From positions 1 to 14,257 of the forward strand of contig CAJKHT010000070.1 of assembly GCA_905199755.1 (NCBI GenBank): a stretch of 14,257 nt of DNA. The letters are read 5' to 3'. Shown here in pieces: positions 1 to 6,214 of the stretch. Position 1 is the stretch's first letter; each line of letters begins with the position of its first letter. A program made the translations under genes and the position numbers. Source of the DNA: an uncultured Eubacteriales bacterium (GTDB lineage Bacteria; Bacillota; Clostridia; UBA1381). The notes under the pieces were generated by a model. The model worked only from the letters and a program-made list of their open reading frames with translations, was not told where the DNA came from and ran no database searches.

Positions 1-124
1 ATGTCTATCATTGCAAGATAAAGCATTTTTAAAAGACTGTCATCGGTCGGAAATATGTATAAAAAATACATAAATTATATTTCTGACATTTTCCACAATT
101 TCAACATAAATTTTTCAAACTATC

Positions 125-153
125 TTGCATATTACATCAATATGGTATATAAT
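125..153 (+). promoter_or_regulatory. Sigma-A-type promoter of the secreted SH3/stalk protein
   Basis: A -35 box TTGCAT (125-130) is followed by a 17-base spacer and a perfect TATAAT (148-153). This lies about 40 bases upstream of the GGAGG ribosome-binding site and the start at 196. Spacing and the -10 box match the housekeeping sigma consensus closely. Bases 1-120 upstream are AT-rich and hold no feature I can support. Confidence 0.7.
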
Positions 154-195
154 AATTCTAATAAATCAGCGCAAAAAACAAAAGGAGGAATTATT

Positions 196-2391
196 GTGTT
201 GAAAAAAATTTTAACGGCAGTGCTTTGCACATTTATACTGCTTTGCACTGTTGCATTCGCTGCAGCCGAGCTAAAGGCGGGCGATACCGCCTATGTTGTA
301 TACGGCGGCACTGTAAATGTTACAAAAAATGCCACTTATTCAGGAGGCATAGCTGAGATCAGCAAAGGGACCAGAGTGACTGTTCTGGAGCCTTATGTAA
401 TCGGAGAGGATAACAGAAAGTTTCATAAAATTCAGCTTTCGGACGGCTCAATCGGATATATCCTTGCTTATACAACGGCTCGAGAAACAACACCGATACT
501 TGAAGCCGGCGAGACTGCCGAAAAAGAGTTAAACAAGCAATGGGCATCTTCCGACACCGACAAGTATCAGCATGCAATAGAGATGACATTTCTTTCCGAT
601 TACATCTACGGCGGAAGCAAAACAACCGAGGGCAAGGAAAGAAATTTTTATGCTAAAGTACCGACGGAATGGGTAAGACACGATCGTCCCGCTTCGTTGC
701 CGCTTGTTGGAATGGCTATTGTACATATAGGCGACGAGGGAAAAATCGGTTCGGTAAAAGCCTCGTTCTATCCCGGCAATCCGCCTATTAACTATCATGC
801 CAAAAGACTTGATGAGCTTAAAGAAATAGGATATGAGCCCTTGTTTTCTGAAAATAGCAGAACCGAAGCAAACGCAAACACAGCATTTTATGCTACAACA
901 ACTAATGAGTTCGAGGTTGTTGCCTATAATGAGAATTGGGTTGCCATATGGAGCGAGGGCGGTGTTGACGAATCGCGCGGTTCAATCAGACAGTGCGGCG
1001 AGAAAGACGGTACTGCCTTTACAAGCTGGAAACCGGCTGTATATTTCCTGCCGAGAAAAAATTGTTATATTTTAGATATTAACAATCAGGTATCAACTGC
1101 TCCGAAAATCGAGGCAGTAGGAAAAGCAACAGGTCTTTTAATGGTTAAGACGACTCCCGATGATACCGATTATGTAAAATCGGGCATTATCAAAATCAAC
1201 CAGTCGCTTCAGATTGTGGACAGCACTCCGCAAAACGGTCATTATAAGATTTACTATAAAAAAGGTCTTTATTATGTTGACGCAAAGTATGTGAATATGC
1301 AGCTCGCAAACACCGAAAAACCGACAACGCAGTACAAAGCAACAGCAGCTGTCAACTGTGATATTTCCGATGGTTCTTCGGTTGTAGGTTCGGTTAAAAA
1401 AGGTGCGGCAATCGATGTTATCGAGCTGAACTATGACGGAGTAAATTCAAAAATCTGGTTCAACTCAAAGGAATGTTACATTCCGACAAGCAATCTCGAT
1501 GATTTAACCAAAACCCTGTCCGCTGCGGACACGGCAACGCTCGGTACACCTATCGGCGTTCTGTCCGTAGATACACCATGGGGCGAATGGGGTGCGCTGA
1601 CATATTCTGCCGAAGGACTTGCAAAGCTCAAAGAGTACCGTTACGGATATATCAACGTTGATGAAAATAAGATGTCAGAGTACAATAAGTGGGTTAGTTC
1701 AAACAACGGTGATATTAATAAAATACAAGACAGAGAATGGGTAAATGTATACGGTATCGAAGAATTTTCGTTTGACCGTGATGCAGATATGCTGGATATT
1801 CCCGGAATAGATCCCTCCGATATAACCCCTTGGATTATAACAGGAAAAATCTATACTATTTTCTATAACGGCGAGATTCGCTATCTGGTTCACGAGGATG
1901 ATGAGCATGACACATTTACCTATTATCCCGGAAACGGTTTCAGCAAAAACTCTGTTGCCAAGACACAGACTGTTTGCCTTGACGGTCTCAAATATAGCAC
2001 CGTAGCATATAACATTGATGACAACAACTACTTTAAGCTCAGAGATATTGCAAAAATCCTTGACGGAACTATCAAAACCTTTGACATTAAGTATGACGGT
2101 GCAACAAATTCTATTGATATGCTGAGCTTTTATGATTACACATCGGTCGGGGGTGAATTAACACCCGGTGACGGCAACGAAAGAACTGCCCTTTCATCAT
2201 CGGCATTTTTAACACTTGACGGTGTGCCGATTAAGGCAACCTGCTATAATATTGAAGGAAACAATTATTTTAAGCTTCGCGATATAACAGATGCATTGGA
2301 TTGCCGAGTTGAGTGGGATGGCAACACTCAGATGATTTGGGTTATTCCCGCAAGAACCGCATATGATGATCCGGATGAGATAATGGGCTGA
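196..2391 (+). CDS. Secreted protein with SH3-like and copper-amine-oxidase-like stalk domains
   Basis: An exported protein of about 731 residues, probably associated with the cell wall; its exact role is unknown. I start it at GTG 196 (TTG 199 is nearly as good) because an AAAGGAGG site lies at 181-188, 7-10 bases upstream. An upstream in-frame ATG at 55 lies before the promoter and is unlikely. Residues 1-22 form a signal peptide (LKK, a hydrophobic core, then AFA-AAE as a likely cleavage site). Three segments look like bacterial SH3 folds: about 26-95, 308-367 and 380-436. Two C-terminal repeats (about 589-640 and 668-721) share the motif YNI-x2-NNYFKLRDI, typical of the copper amine oxidase N-terminal-like or 'stalk' domain of clostridial and Paenibacillus surface proteins. 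The middle part (about 96-305) matches nothing I recognise. No sorting motif or S-layer homology domain is visible. The gene stands alone with its own promoter and shares a terminator with the convergent gene. Confidence 0.85.
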   Translation: MLKKILTAVLCTFILLCTVAFAAAELKAGDTAYVVYGGTVNVTKNATYSGGIAEISKGTRVTVLEPYVIGEDNRKFHKIQLSDGSIGYILAYTTARETTPILEAGETAEKELNKQWASSDTDKYQHAIEMTFLSDYIYGGSKTTEGKERNFYAKVPTEWVRHDRPASLPLVGMAIVHIGDEGKIGSVKASFYPGNPPINYHAKRLDELKEIGYEPLFSENSRTEANANTAFYATTTNEFEVVAYNENWVAIWSEGGVDESRGSIRQCGEKDGTAFTSWKPAVYFLPRKNCYILDINNQVSTAPKIEAVGKATGLLMVKTTPDDTDYVKSGIIKINQSLQIVDSTPQNGHYKIYYKKGLYYVDAKYVNMQLANTEKPTTQYKATAAVNCDISDGSSVVGSVKKGAAIDVIELNYDGVNSKIWFNSKECYIPTSNLDDLTKTLSAADTATLGTPIGVLSVDTPWGEWGALTYSAEGLAKLKEYRYGYINVDENKMSEYNKWVSSNNGDINKIQDREWVNVYGIEEFSFDRDADMLDIPGIDPSDITPWIITGKIYTIFYNGEIRYLVHEDDEHDTFTYYPGNGFSKNSVAKTQTVCLDGLKYSTVAYNIDDNNYFKLRDIAKILDGTIKTFDIKYDGATNSIDMLSFYDYTSVGGELTPGDGNERTALSSSAFLTLDGVPIKATCYNIEGNNYFKLRDITDALDCRVEWDGNTQMIWVIPARTAYDDPDEIMG

Positions 2392-2454
2392 TTTTTTGAA
2401 TATAAAGCTTATATCATAAAAATTCGGAACAAACAAAACAATAACGAAACAATT

Positions 2455-2497
2455 AAAAATCCCGAAAACCTTATTTTTAACGGCTTTCGGGATTTTT
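2455..2497. terminator. Bidirectional intrinsic terminator
   Basis: A 13-base arm (2455-2467) pairs perfectly with 2485-2497. It has an AAAAA tract at its left edge and a TTTTT tract at its right edge, so it can end transcripts from both sides. It sits between the plus-strand gene ending at 2391 and the minus-strand gene ending at 2516. The arm core is TCCCGAAA/TTTCGGGA. Confidence 0.85.
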
Positions 2498-2515
2498 ATT
2501 ATGTTTACCGTTCAG

Positions 2516-2686
2516 TTAAGTCGCACCTTTACGCTGCTTCCATATAAAAAGTTTCTGCTTTGCTACAACTGTATGTACGGTTGATTTTGAAACATTGAAT
2601 ACCTTAGCAGCACTTCTTACCGTAGCATTATTGTCAATTATGTACTGTGCAAGCTCGGCAGCACGCTGCTCAATATAATCCTTCAT
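2516..2686 (-). CDS. spoIIID: Shortened SpoIIID-like helix-turn-helix protein
   Basis: A 56-residue protein whose first 38 residues match the SpoIIID family: start MKDYIEQRA, then AQYIIDNNATVR, then the recognition helix SKSTVH. SpoIIID is the small mother-cell transcription regulator acting with sigma-E. Family members are usually about 80-95 residues, with a basic C-terminal region needed for DNA contact. Here the sequence departs straight after STVH (T replaces the usual K), lacks the ERLP-type middle segment, and ends in WKQRKGAT, which faintly resembles the family's C-terminal RGGxAT. The other two frames of the same strand do not restore the missing segment, so a simple frameshift does not explain it. 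An internal deletion or a divergent short paralogue is more likely. I chose ATG 2686 because it matches the family start and follows a GGTGGAGG site; an in-frame ATG at 2713 lies upstream of that site. The symbol marks homology only, not proven function. Confidence 0.7.
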   Translation of the reverse strand: MKDYIEQRAAELAQYIIDNNATVRSAAKVFNVSKSTVHTVVAKQKLFIWKQRKGAT

Positions 2687-2711
2687 TATTTTACCTCCAC
2701 CTTTTTTGTAC

Positions 2712-2740
2712 ATTCTATGAAGTAAAATAACAGATTATGA
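2712..2740 (-). promoter_or_regulatory. Candidate sigma-E promoter of the spoIIID-like gene
   Basis: Read on the minus strand, TCATAATC (2733-2740) and CATAGAAT (2712-2719) are separated by 13 bases. This resembles the sigma-E pattern (a -35 like ATA-TT, a -10 like CATACAAT), and it lies directly upstream of the GGTGGAGG site and the start at 2686. The match is by eye only, and the region is AT-rich. Confidence 0.4.
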
Positions 2741-2832
2741 ATATTAATCAGCTCTTAATACTAAATACCCCCTTTATTATATCATTCATTTCAAGCATAA
2801 GGTATTGCAGTTATTTCCAAAAATGCACATTG

Positions 2833-2874
2833 AGAAAAACGGAGTAAATCAAAGAAAAACAGAGAAAAACAGAG
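2833..2874. repeat. Three direct repeats with helically phased A-tracts
   Basis: The 12-base unit AGAAAAACRGAG occurs at 2833-2844, 2853-2864 and 2863-2874. Each carries an A5 tract, starting at 2835, 2855 and 2865. The offsets of 20 and 10 bases are close to whole helical turns, as expected for bent DNA. The repeats lie 38-79 bases upstream of the rplM -35 box, and an AT-rich stretch (2888-2911) fills the gap. Confidence 0.6.
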
Positions 2875-2911
2875 ATTTAAAAGAAAAGTTTATTTTTTTT
2901 GAAAAATAGTA

Positions 2912-2940
2912 TTGACTTTTCTATTAAAACGTAGTAAAAT
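2912..2940 (+). promoter_or_regulatory. Sigma-A-type promoter of rplM-rpsI
   Basis: TTGACT (2912-2917), a 17-base spacer and TAAAAT (2935-2940) form a near-consensus housekeeping promoter, as expected for a ribosomal protein operon. An AT-rich segment directly upstream could act as an UP element. Transcription would start near 2947, leaving a leader of about 58 bases. Confidence 0.8.
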
Positions 2941-2950
2941 ACAATGCGTT

Positions 2951-2972
2951 GACCGAGAACAAAGAATCGGTT
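2951..2972 (+). promoter_or_regulatory. Small hairpin in the rplM leader (possible L13 autoregulatory element)
   Basis: ACCGA (2952-2956) pairs with TCGGT (2967-2971), with a possible G-U closing pair and a 10-base loop, in the short 5' leader of rplM. Firmicute rplM leaders often carry an L13-binding RNA element (Rfam L13_leader). Position and size fit, but I cannot confirm the conserved bases of that family by eye. Confidence 0.35.
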
Positions 2973-3004
2973 GTATCTCATACTATAAATAGGAGGAAAA
3001 AACC

Positions 3005-3445
3005 ATGAATTCAAGCTATTTGCAGAAACCCAAAGACGTTGAAAGAAAATGGTACATCATAGACGCAGCAGACAAGCCGCTCGGACGTGTTGCAACTGTT
3101 GCGGCAAGCATTTTGAGAGGTAAGCATTTGCCGACATATACACCCAATGTAGACTGCGGTGATCATGTAATCATCATCAACGCTGAAAAAGCTGTCCTTA
3201 CAGGAAACAAGCTTCAGCAGAAGGTACGTTACTATCACACCGGCTGGGTAGGCGGCATTAAGGAAATCCATTATGACAAGCTGATGGCAGAAAATCCCGA
3301 GAGAGCTATGAGCTATGCCGTAAACGGTATGCTCCCCAACAACTCAATCGGCAGAAAAGCTGGTACAAGATTACATGTTTATAAGGGCGCAGAGCACAAG
3401 CAGGAGGCTCAGAAGCCTATCGCTTGGACAGGCGAAATAAAGTAA
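3005..3445 (+). CDS. rplM: 50S ribosomal protein L13
   Basis: Ribosomal protein uL13, a component of the large subunit that binds 23S rRNA early in assembly. The 146-residue length is normal for the family. Family hallmarks are seen in order: KWYIIDAADKPLGRVAT near residues 16-32, then LRGKHLPTYTPNVDCGD, then KVRYYHTGWVGGIKE, and a C-terminal MLPNNSIGRKAGTRLHVYKG. ATG 3005 follows AGGAGG at 2991-2996, 8 bases away. It is the first gene of a two-gene operon with rpsI, 15 bases downstream, the usual bacterial pairing. Confidence 0.98.
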   Translation: MNSSYLQKPKDVERKWYIIDAADKPLGRVATVAASILRGKHLPTYTPNVDCGDHVIIINAEKAVLTGNKLQQKVRYYHTGWVGGIKEIHYDKLMAENPERAMSYAVNGMLPNNSIGRKAGTRLHVYKGAEHKQEAQKPIAWTGEIK

Positions 3446-3460
3446 GGGAGGATTTTATAA

Positions 3461-3856
3461 ATGGCTAAAGAACAATACTACGGTACAGGTAGAAGAAAGT
3501 CTTCTGTTGCAAGAGTTCGCTTGGTTCCGGGCAGCGGAAGCATCACAATAAATGGCAGAACAATTGACGAATATTTCGGTCTTGATACATTAAAGCTTAT
3601 CGTGCGTCAGCCTCTTGAGGTTACAAAAACAGGTGATAAGTTTGACGTTATCGTAAACGTGCAGGGCGGTGGTTTCACCGGTCAGGCAGGCGCTATCCGT
3701 CACGGTATCGCAAGAGCACTCTTAGAGGTTGATACAGAAGCTTACAGAGCAGACCTTAAGTCAGCAGGCTTCCTCACAAGAGACTCAAGAATGAAGGAAA
3801 GAAAGAAGTACGGCTTGAAAGCAGCTCGTCGTGCTCCGCAGTTTAGTAAGAGATAA
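3461..3856 (+). CDS. rpsI: 30S ribosomal protein S9
   Basis: Ribosomal protein uS9 of the small subunit head, whose C-terminal tail reaches toward the P-site tRNA. The 131-residue length is typical of Gram-positive S9. Recognised segments are YYGTGRRKSSVARVRLVPG at the N-terminus, GGGFTGQAGAIRHGIARAL in the middle, and the ending LTRDSRMKERKKYGLKAARR then APQFSKR. The invariant final K-R is present. The ribosome-binding site GGGAGG (3446-3451) begins immediately after the rplM stop. The gene is followed by a strong terminator, so the operon contains only L13 and S9. Confidence 0.98.
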   Translation: MAKEQYYGTGRRKSSVARVRLVPGSGSITINGRTIDEYFGLDTLKLIVRQPLEVTKTGDKFDVIVNVQGGGFTGQAGAIRHGIARALLEVDTEAYRADLKSAGFLTRDSRMKERKKYGLKAARRAPQFSKR

Positions 3857-3870
3857 TTATTTTATCTATA

Positions 3871-3909
3871 AAAACCCCACAACCACAACGGTTGCGGGGT
3901 TTCTTTTTT
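3871..3909 (+). terminator. Intrinsic terminator of rplM-rpsI
   Basis: AACCCC (3873-3878) and CAACC (3880-3884) pair with GGTTG (3890-3894) and GGGGTT (3896-3901) across one A-C mismatch. A run of T residues follows from 3900. It lies 15 bases after the rpsI stop. Confidence 0.9.
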
Positions 3910-3936
3910 TATCTGTGCTGTGGATTTACCACAAAT

Positions 3937-3964
3937 TAACGCATCTATTTGTTATGTAACGCAT
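3937..3964 (+). repeat. Short direct repeat upstream of an orphan gene
   Basis: TAACGCAT occurs at 3937-3944 and again at 3957-3964, 20 bases apart, in the 142-base gap between the rpsI terminator and the next gene. A 20-base offset would place both copies on the same DNA face, as for an operator. I see no convincing promoter nearby, so a regulatory role is a guess. Confidence 0.3.
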
Positions 3965-4051
3965 TAGACACCGTCTTTGCCATTCTGACCTTAACCTCAC
4001 CCTACATATAGGCATGTACTTTAATTGCAGAGCAGAAAGGATAATAGAAAA

Positions 4052-4642
4052 ATGAAAAAAGCAGTTATTATATTACTTATATTTAGTATCATCGGAAATG
4101 CAGCTTTAGGTATTTTAGCAGGTAGATTGTATTATGAATCGCAAGCGCGGGAACAAGAAAATGCAGCTCAAACACTTTCTGCAATGCAAGGTTTTTTGAA
4201 TATGAACGATATTTTACAGAAGACCATAAAAGACGGTTTTATAGAGCGCCACGAGCTTTCTTCTATACAACATCAGATAATATTATATATACAAGCTGCA
4301 TTTGACAGGACACAACATCTTTTGAGTAATGAGATAAATAATGAAAACTATCATATTTCATTTGCTTATTTGACTGCCCTTGAAGATATTATATTTAAAA
4401 TCGAAAACATCAAACCTTTAGATAAAGATATTTTAAAGGCTCTTACCGATTCGGACTCTGTTGCCGGAGGACAATATAAATACACCTTAGCGGAATACAT
4501 ACAGTTGATGGCGACAAAGATAGATGAAGCTATAGCACAGTTAAACATTCAGGAACAGCCGGCATCTGTCGAAAAAGGGGGTATAATAATATATTCTACT
4601 CTGCCGGAAATCAAAAAAGCCTTCATAGATTTGTTTAAATAA
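4052..4642 (+). CDS. Membrane-anchored protein of unknown function
   Basis: A 196-residue protein I do not recognise. Residues about 4-23 (AVIILLIFSIIGNAALGILA) form one hydrophobic segment, likely an N-terminal membrane anchor or uncleaved signal. No lipobox is visible. The rest is rich in predicted helix (E, Q, K, A, I, L) without cysteines or an obvious catalytic motif. Examples are ESQAREQENAAQTLSAMQ near residue 29 and the segment around KIDEAIAQLNIQEQ near residue 160, so a helical-bundle domain outside the membrane is plausible. I chose ATG 4052, before MKKAVII, although only a weak AAAGGA site lies upstream; an in-frame TTG at 4025 is less likely. It is a single gene, insulated by the rpsI terminator before it and two inverted repeats after it. 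It has lower G+C than the neighbouring conserved genes, which may indicate an accessory or recently acquired gene. Confidence 0.65.
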   Translation: MKKAVIILLIFSIIGNAALGILAGRLYYESQAREQENAAQTLSAMQGFLNMNDILQKTIKDGFIERHELSSIQHQIILYIQAAFDRTQHLLSNEINNENYHISFAYLTALEDIIFKIENIKPLDKDILKALTDSDSVAGGQYKYTLAEYIQLMATKIDEAIAQLNIQEQPASVEKGGIIIYSTLPEIKKAFIDLFK

Positions 4643-4652
4643 CAAATCTATG
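4624..4652 (+). repeat. Inverted repeat spanning a stop codon
   Basis: CATAGATTTGTT (4624-4635) and AACAAATCTATG (4641-4652) are perfect complements with a 5-base loop. The TAA stop of the preceding gene (4640-4642) falls at the loop/right-arm boundary. No T-run follows, so it is not a standard terminator. It could protect the 3' end of the transcript or mark an old insertion boundary. Confidence 0.6.
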
Positions 4653-4686
4653 GTTTATAGCAGTAAATCTTCAAAAATAATTTGCC

Positions 4687-4734
4687 AAGAAAACAAAGAA
4701 AACCCTTATTTTCAAGGGTTTTCTTTGTTTTCTT
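4687..4734. terminator. Long bidirectional intrinsic terminator
   Basis: A 21-base arm (4687-4707) pairs perfectly with 4714-4734 around a 6-base loop (ATTTTC). On the plus strand a short T-run follows. On the minus strand T-rich sequence also follows the stem. It separates the convergent genes ending at 4642 (plus) and 4752 (minus), so it probably ends both. Confidence 0.9.
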
Positions 4735-4751
4735 TTTTATAGCTTGCAGCG

Positions 4752-5819
4752 TTACAGTCTGTTTTTTTCTTTCACAAAAAGCATTGCCGCACACAAAACA
4801 CACGCCATACACACACATACGGCAGCAGTAAGCTCAAATACCGATGCGGCGGCAAATGCACGCGATGCGGAGGGATTGAACACAGCCTCGGTTATCGGAT
4901 TAAAATGCAGATACAATGCAGCATACGCCGCGGCAATAATTCCATGCATAAGCTTTCCAAGAAAATACGGGACAAGACTGAGCCTGTACTTTGCAATTAC
5001 GGCAATAACCTGCATATGAACGCTGAGTCCGGCAAAGCCTACTATAAATGCCGTCATCACAAGTTTTTGGGCAACAGGCAGAGTCAGCTCCGAAATCTGC
5101 ACCGTTCCCGTGGCAAACTCCGTTATACCCGTAACAAATGCCCTGACAGCGCCGTCAATCGGGAGCATGTCAAGAGCTGTACGGCAAACCGCACTGAAAA
5201 ATATTATTGCACCGCATACGGTAAAAATATTTTTTATTGAATTTTGCAAAGCGATGTTAAAAATCTCCCCCACTGTACGCTTTGGAGTTGTCATGACGGT
5301 CGGCGGCTGCACAAATTCGTTTTTCTTATAAAACCTGAACAGTATTCCCACCGTAAGCGCCGCAAGAATGTGTGTCACATACAGCATTATTCCGTATCGC
5401 ATATTGGTATATACAGCAGCACCTACCGAGCCTAAAATGAAAAGCGGTCCGGAATTATTGCAGAACGAAAGCAGCCGTTCCGCCTCTGTTTTTGATATAT
5501 AGTTATTTTCATAAAGCTCCCCCGCCGTTACCGCGCCCAGCGGATAACCGCTGACTATTCCCAGTATAAATGCCGGCGAGCCTGCCGGATTGATTCCGAA
5601 AAGCGGCTTCATGCACGAACGGAACAATCGTGCCGGAATTTCACAAAAACCCGAGTATATAAGTATTCCCGAACAGATAAAAAACGGGAACAGCGTAGGA
5701 ATTATCATTTCAAAGCAGATGTTCATTGCATACTTTGCATATTCAATTGACAGCTGTGCATTGCAGATAATCAGGTATATAACACATATTACCGCTGTAC
5801 TTATCAGATATTTTTTCAT
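4752..5819 (-). CDS. ylbJ: Sporulation integral membrane protein YlbJ
   Basis: A polytopic membrane protein of 355 residues, made in the mother cell in Bacillus under sigma-E and needed for normal spore coat/cortex and heat resistance there; its transported substrate is not established. The sequence shows multiple hydrophobic segments (for example 3-20, 36-56 and 82-98). It also has the nucleoside-recognition/Gate-type signature around residues 83-130: FILGIVSGYPLGAVTAGELY, then SKTEAERLLSFCNNSGPLFI. Bacillus YlbJ is about 400 residues, so this copy is somewhat short but covers both halves of the fold. ATG 5819 follows AAAGGA with proper spacing on the minus strand. It is divergent from yqfC, with a 113-base gap between the two starts. 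In Bacillus ylbJ and yqfCD lie apart, so this pairing is a regrouping of sporulation genes. Confidence 0.88.
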   Translation of the reverse strand: MKKYLISTAVICVIYLIICNAQLSIEYAKYAMNICFEMIIPTLFPFFICSGILIYSGFCEIPARLFRSCMKPLFGINPAGSPAFILGIVSGYPLGAVTAGELYENNYISKTEAERLLSFCNNSGPLFILGSVGAAVYTNMRYGIMLYVTHILAALTVGILFRFYKKNEFVQPPTVMTTPKRTVGEIFNIALQNSIKNIFTVCGAIIFFSAVCRTALDMLPIDGAVRAFVTGITEFATGTVQISELTLPVAQKLVMTAFIVGFAGLSVHMQVIAVIAKYRLSLVPYFLGKLMHGIIAAAYAALYLHFNPITEAVFNPSASRAFAAASVFELTAAVCVCMACVLCAAMLFVKEKNRL

Positions 5820-5850
5820 TTCGGTTGTCCTTTCTTTTACGCTTTTTCTA

Positions 5851-5885
5851 TATATATGAATTAAATACCGAAAAATACATAAATT
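5851..5885. promoter_or_regulatory. Divergent candidate sigma-E promoters of ylbJ and yqfCD
   Basis: Toward yqfC, GAATTAA (5858-5864) and CATAAATT (5878-5885) are spaced 13 bases apart. Toward ylbJ, on the minus strand, GTATTTTT (5871-5878) and CATATATA (5851-5858) are spaced 12 apart. Both resemble the sigma-E -35/-10 pattern and would overlap each other. The region is AT-rich, so chance matches are possible. Both downstream genes belong to the sigma-E regulon in Bacillus, which supports the reading. Confidence 0.35.
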
Positions 5886-5932
5886 TAATATATAACCATG
5901 ATATTAAATCTACGGCGGAAAGGACGCTTAAC

Positions 5933-6199
5933 ATGCAGAAAATAAGAAAAAAGCTTGCCGATATATGCGGTGTCCCGGAGGGCGCGGTAATGGATATTCC
6001 CGTTATCACCATGCAGGGAAATATCAGAATGAATATCGAAAATTATAAAAATATAATTCTGTTTACCGACTCCGAGCTGCGTATTCTTGCAAAGGACATG
6101 ATCCTTTCAATATACGGCAGGAAGCTTAATATTGATATTATCAACTCCGAAACGCTGTCCGTATCGGGATTTTTTGATAAAATAGAATACAAAGAATAA
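5933..6199 (+). CDS. yqfC: Sporulation protein YqfC
   Basis: A small, probably soluble protein of 88 residues, of the normal size for the YqfC family (about 90). YqfC is a sigma-E-regulated sporulation protein of unknown biochemical role, almost always encoded directly before yqfD. Recognisable pattern: KLADICGVPEGAVMDIPVIT (about residues 6-25), then GNIRMNIENYKNIILFTDSE, then RILAKD and the ending TLSVSGFFDKIEY. The start is ATG 5933, preceded by GGAAAGGA at 5917-5924. The reading frame is open further upstream but has no ribosome-binding site there. yqfD follows 15 bases after the stop. Confidence 0.9.
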   Translation: MQKIRKKLADICGVPEGAVMDIPVITMQGNIRMNIENYKNIILFTDSELRILAKDMILSIYGRKLNIDIINSETLSVSGFFDKIEYKE

Positions 6200-6214
6200 A
6201 AAAAGGGGTAAAAA

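Noticed and set aside
1..21. A short reading frame ATG to TAA at the left edge
   Set aside because: Six codons only, no context; could be the tail of an upstream gene but cannot be supported.
55..195. In-frame upstream extension of the SH3/stalk protein from ATG 55
   Set aside because: It precedes the TTGCAT/TATAAT promoter and lacks a ribosome-binding site; the signal peptide and AAAGGAGG site point to a start at 196-199.
2750..2785. TATAAT on the minus strand upstream of the spoIIID-like gene
   Set aside because: No -35 box at a usable distance; the sigma-E-like elements closer to the gene are a better fit.
3919..3933. Small hairpin TGTGG/CCACA after the rpsI terminator
   Set aside because: Five base pairs only and no T-run; not distinguishable from chance.
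4905..5240. Plus-strand open frames opposite ylbJ (also 4744-5019 and 5590-5859)
   Set aside because: Shadows of ylbJ; no ribosome-binding sites and no recognisable domains.
5825..5932. Upstream extension of yqfC
   Set aside because: It crosses the divergent promoter region and lacks a ribosome-binding site; the family N-terminus begins at 5933.
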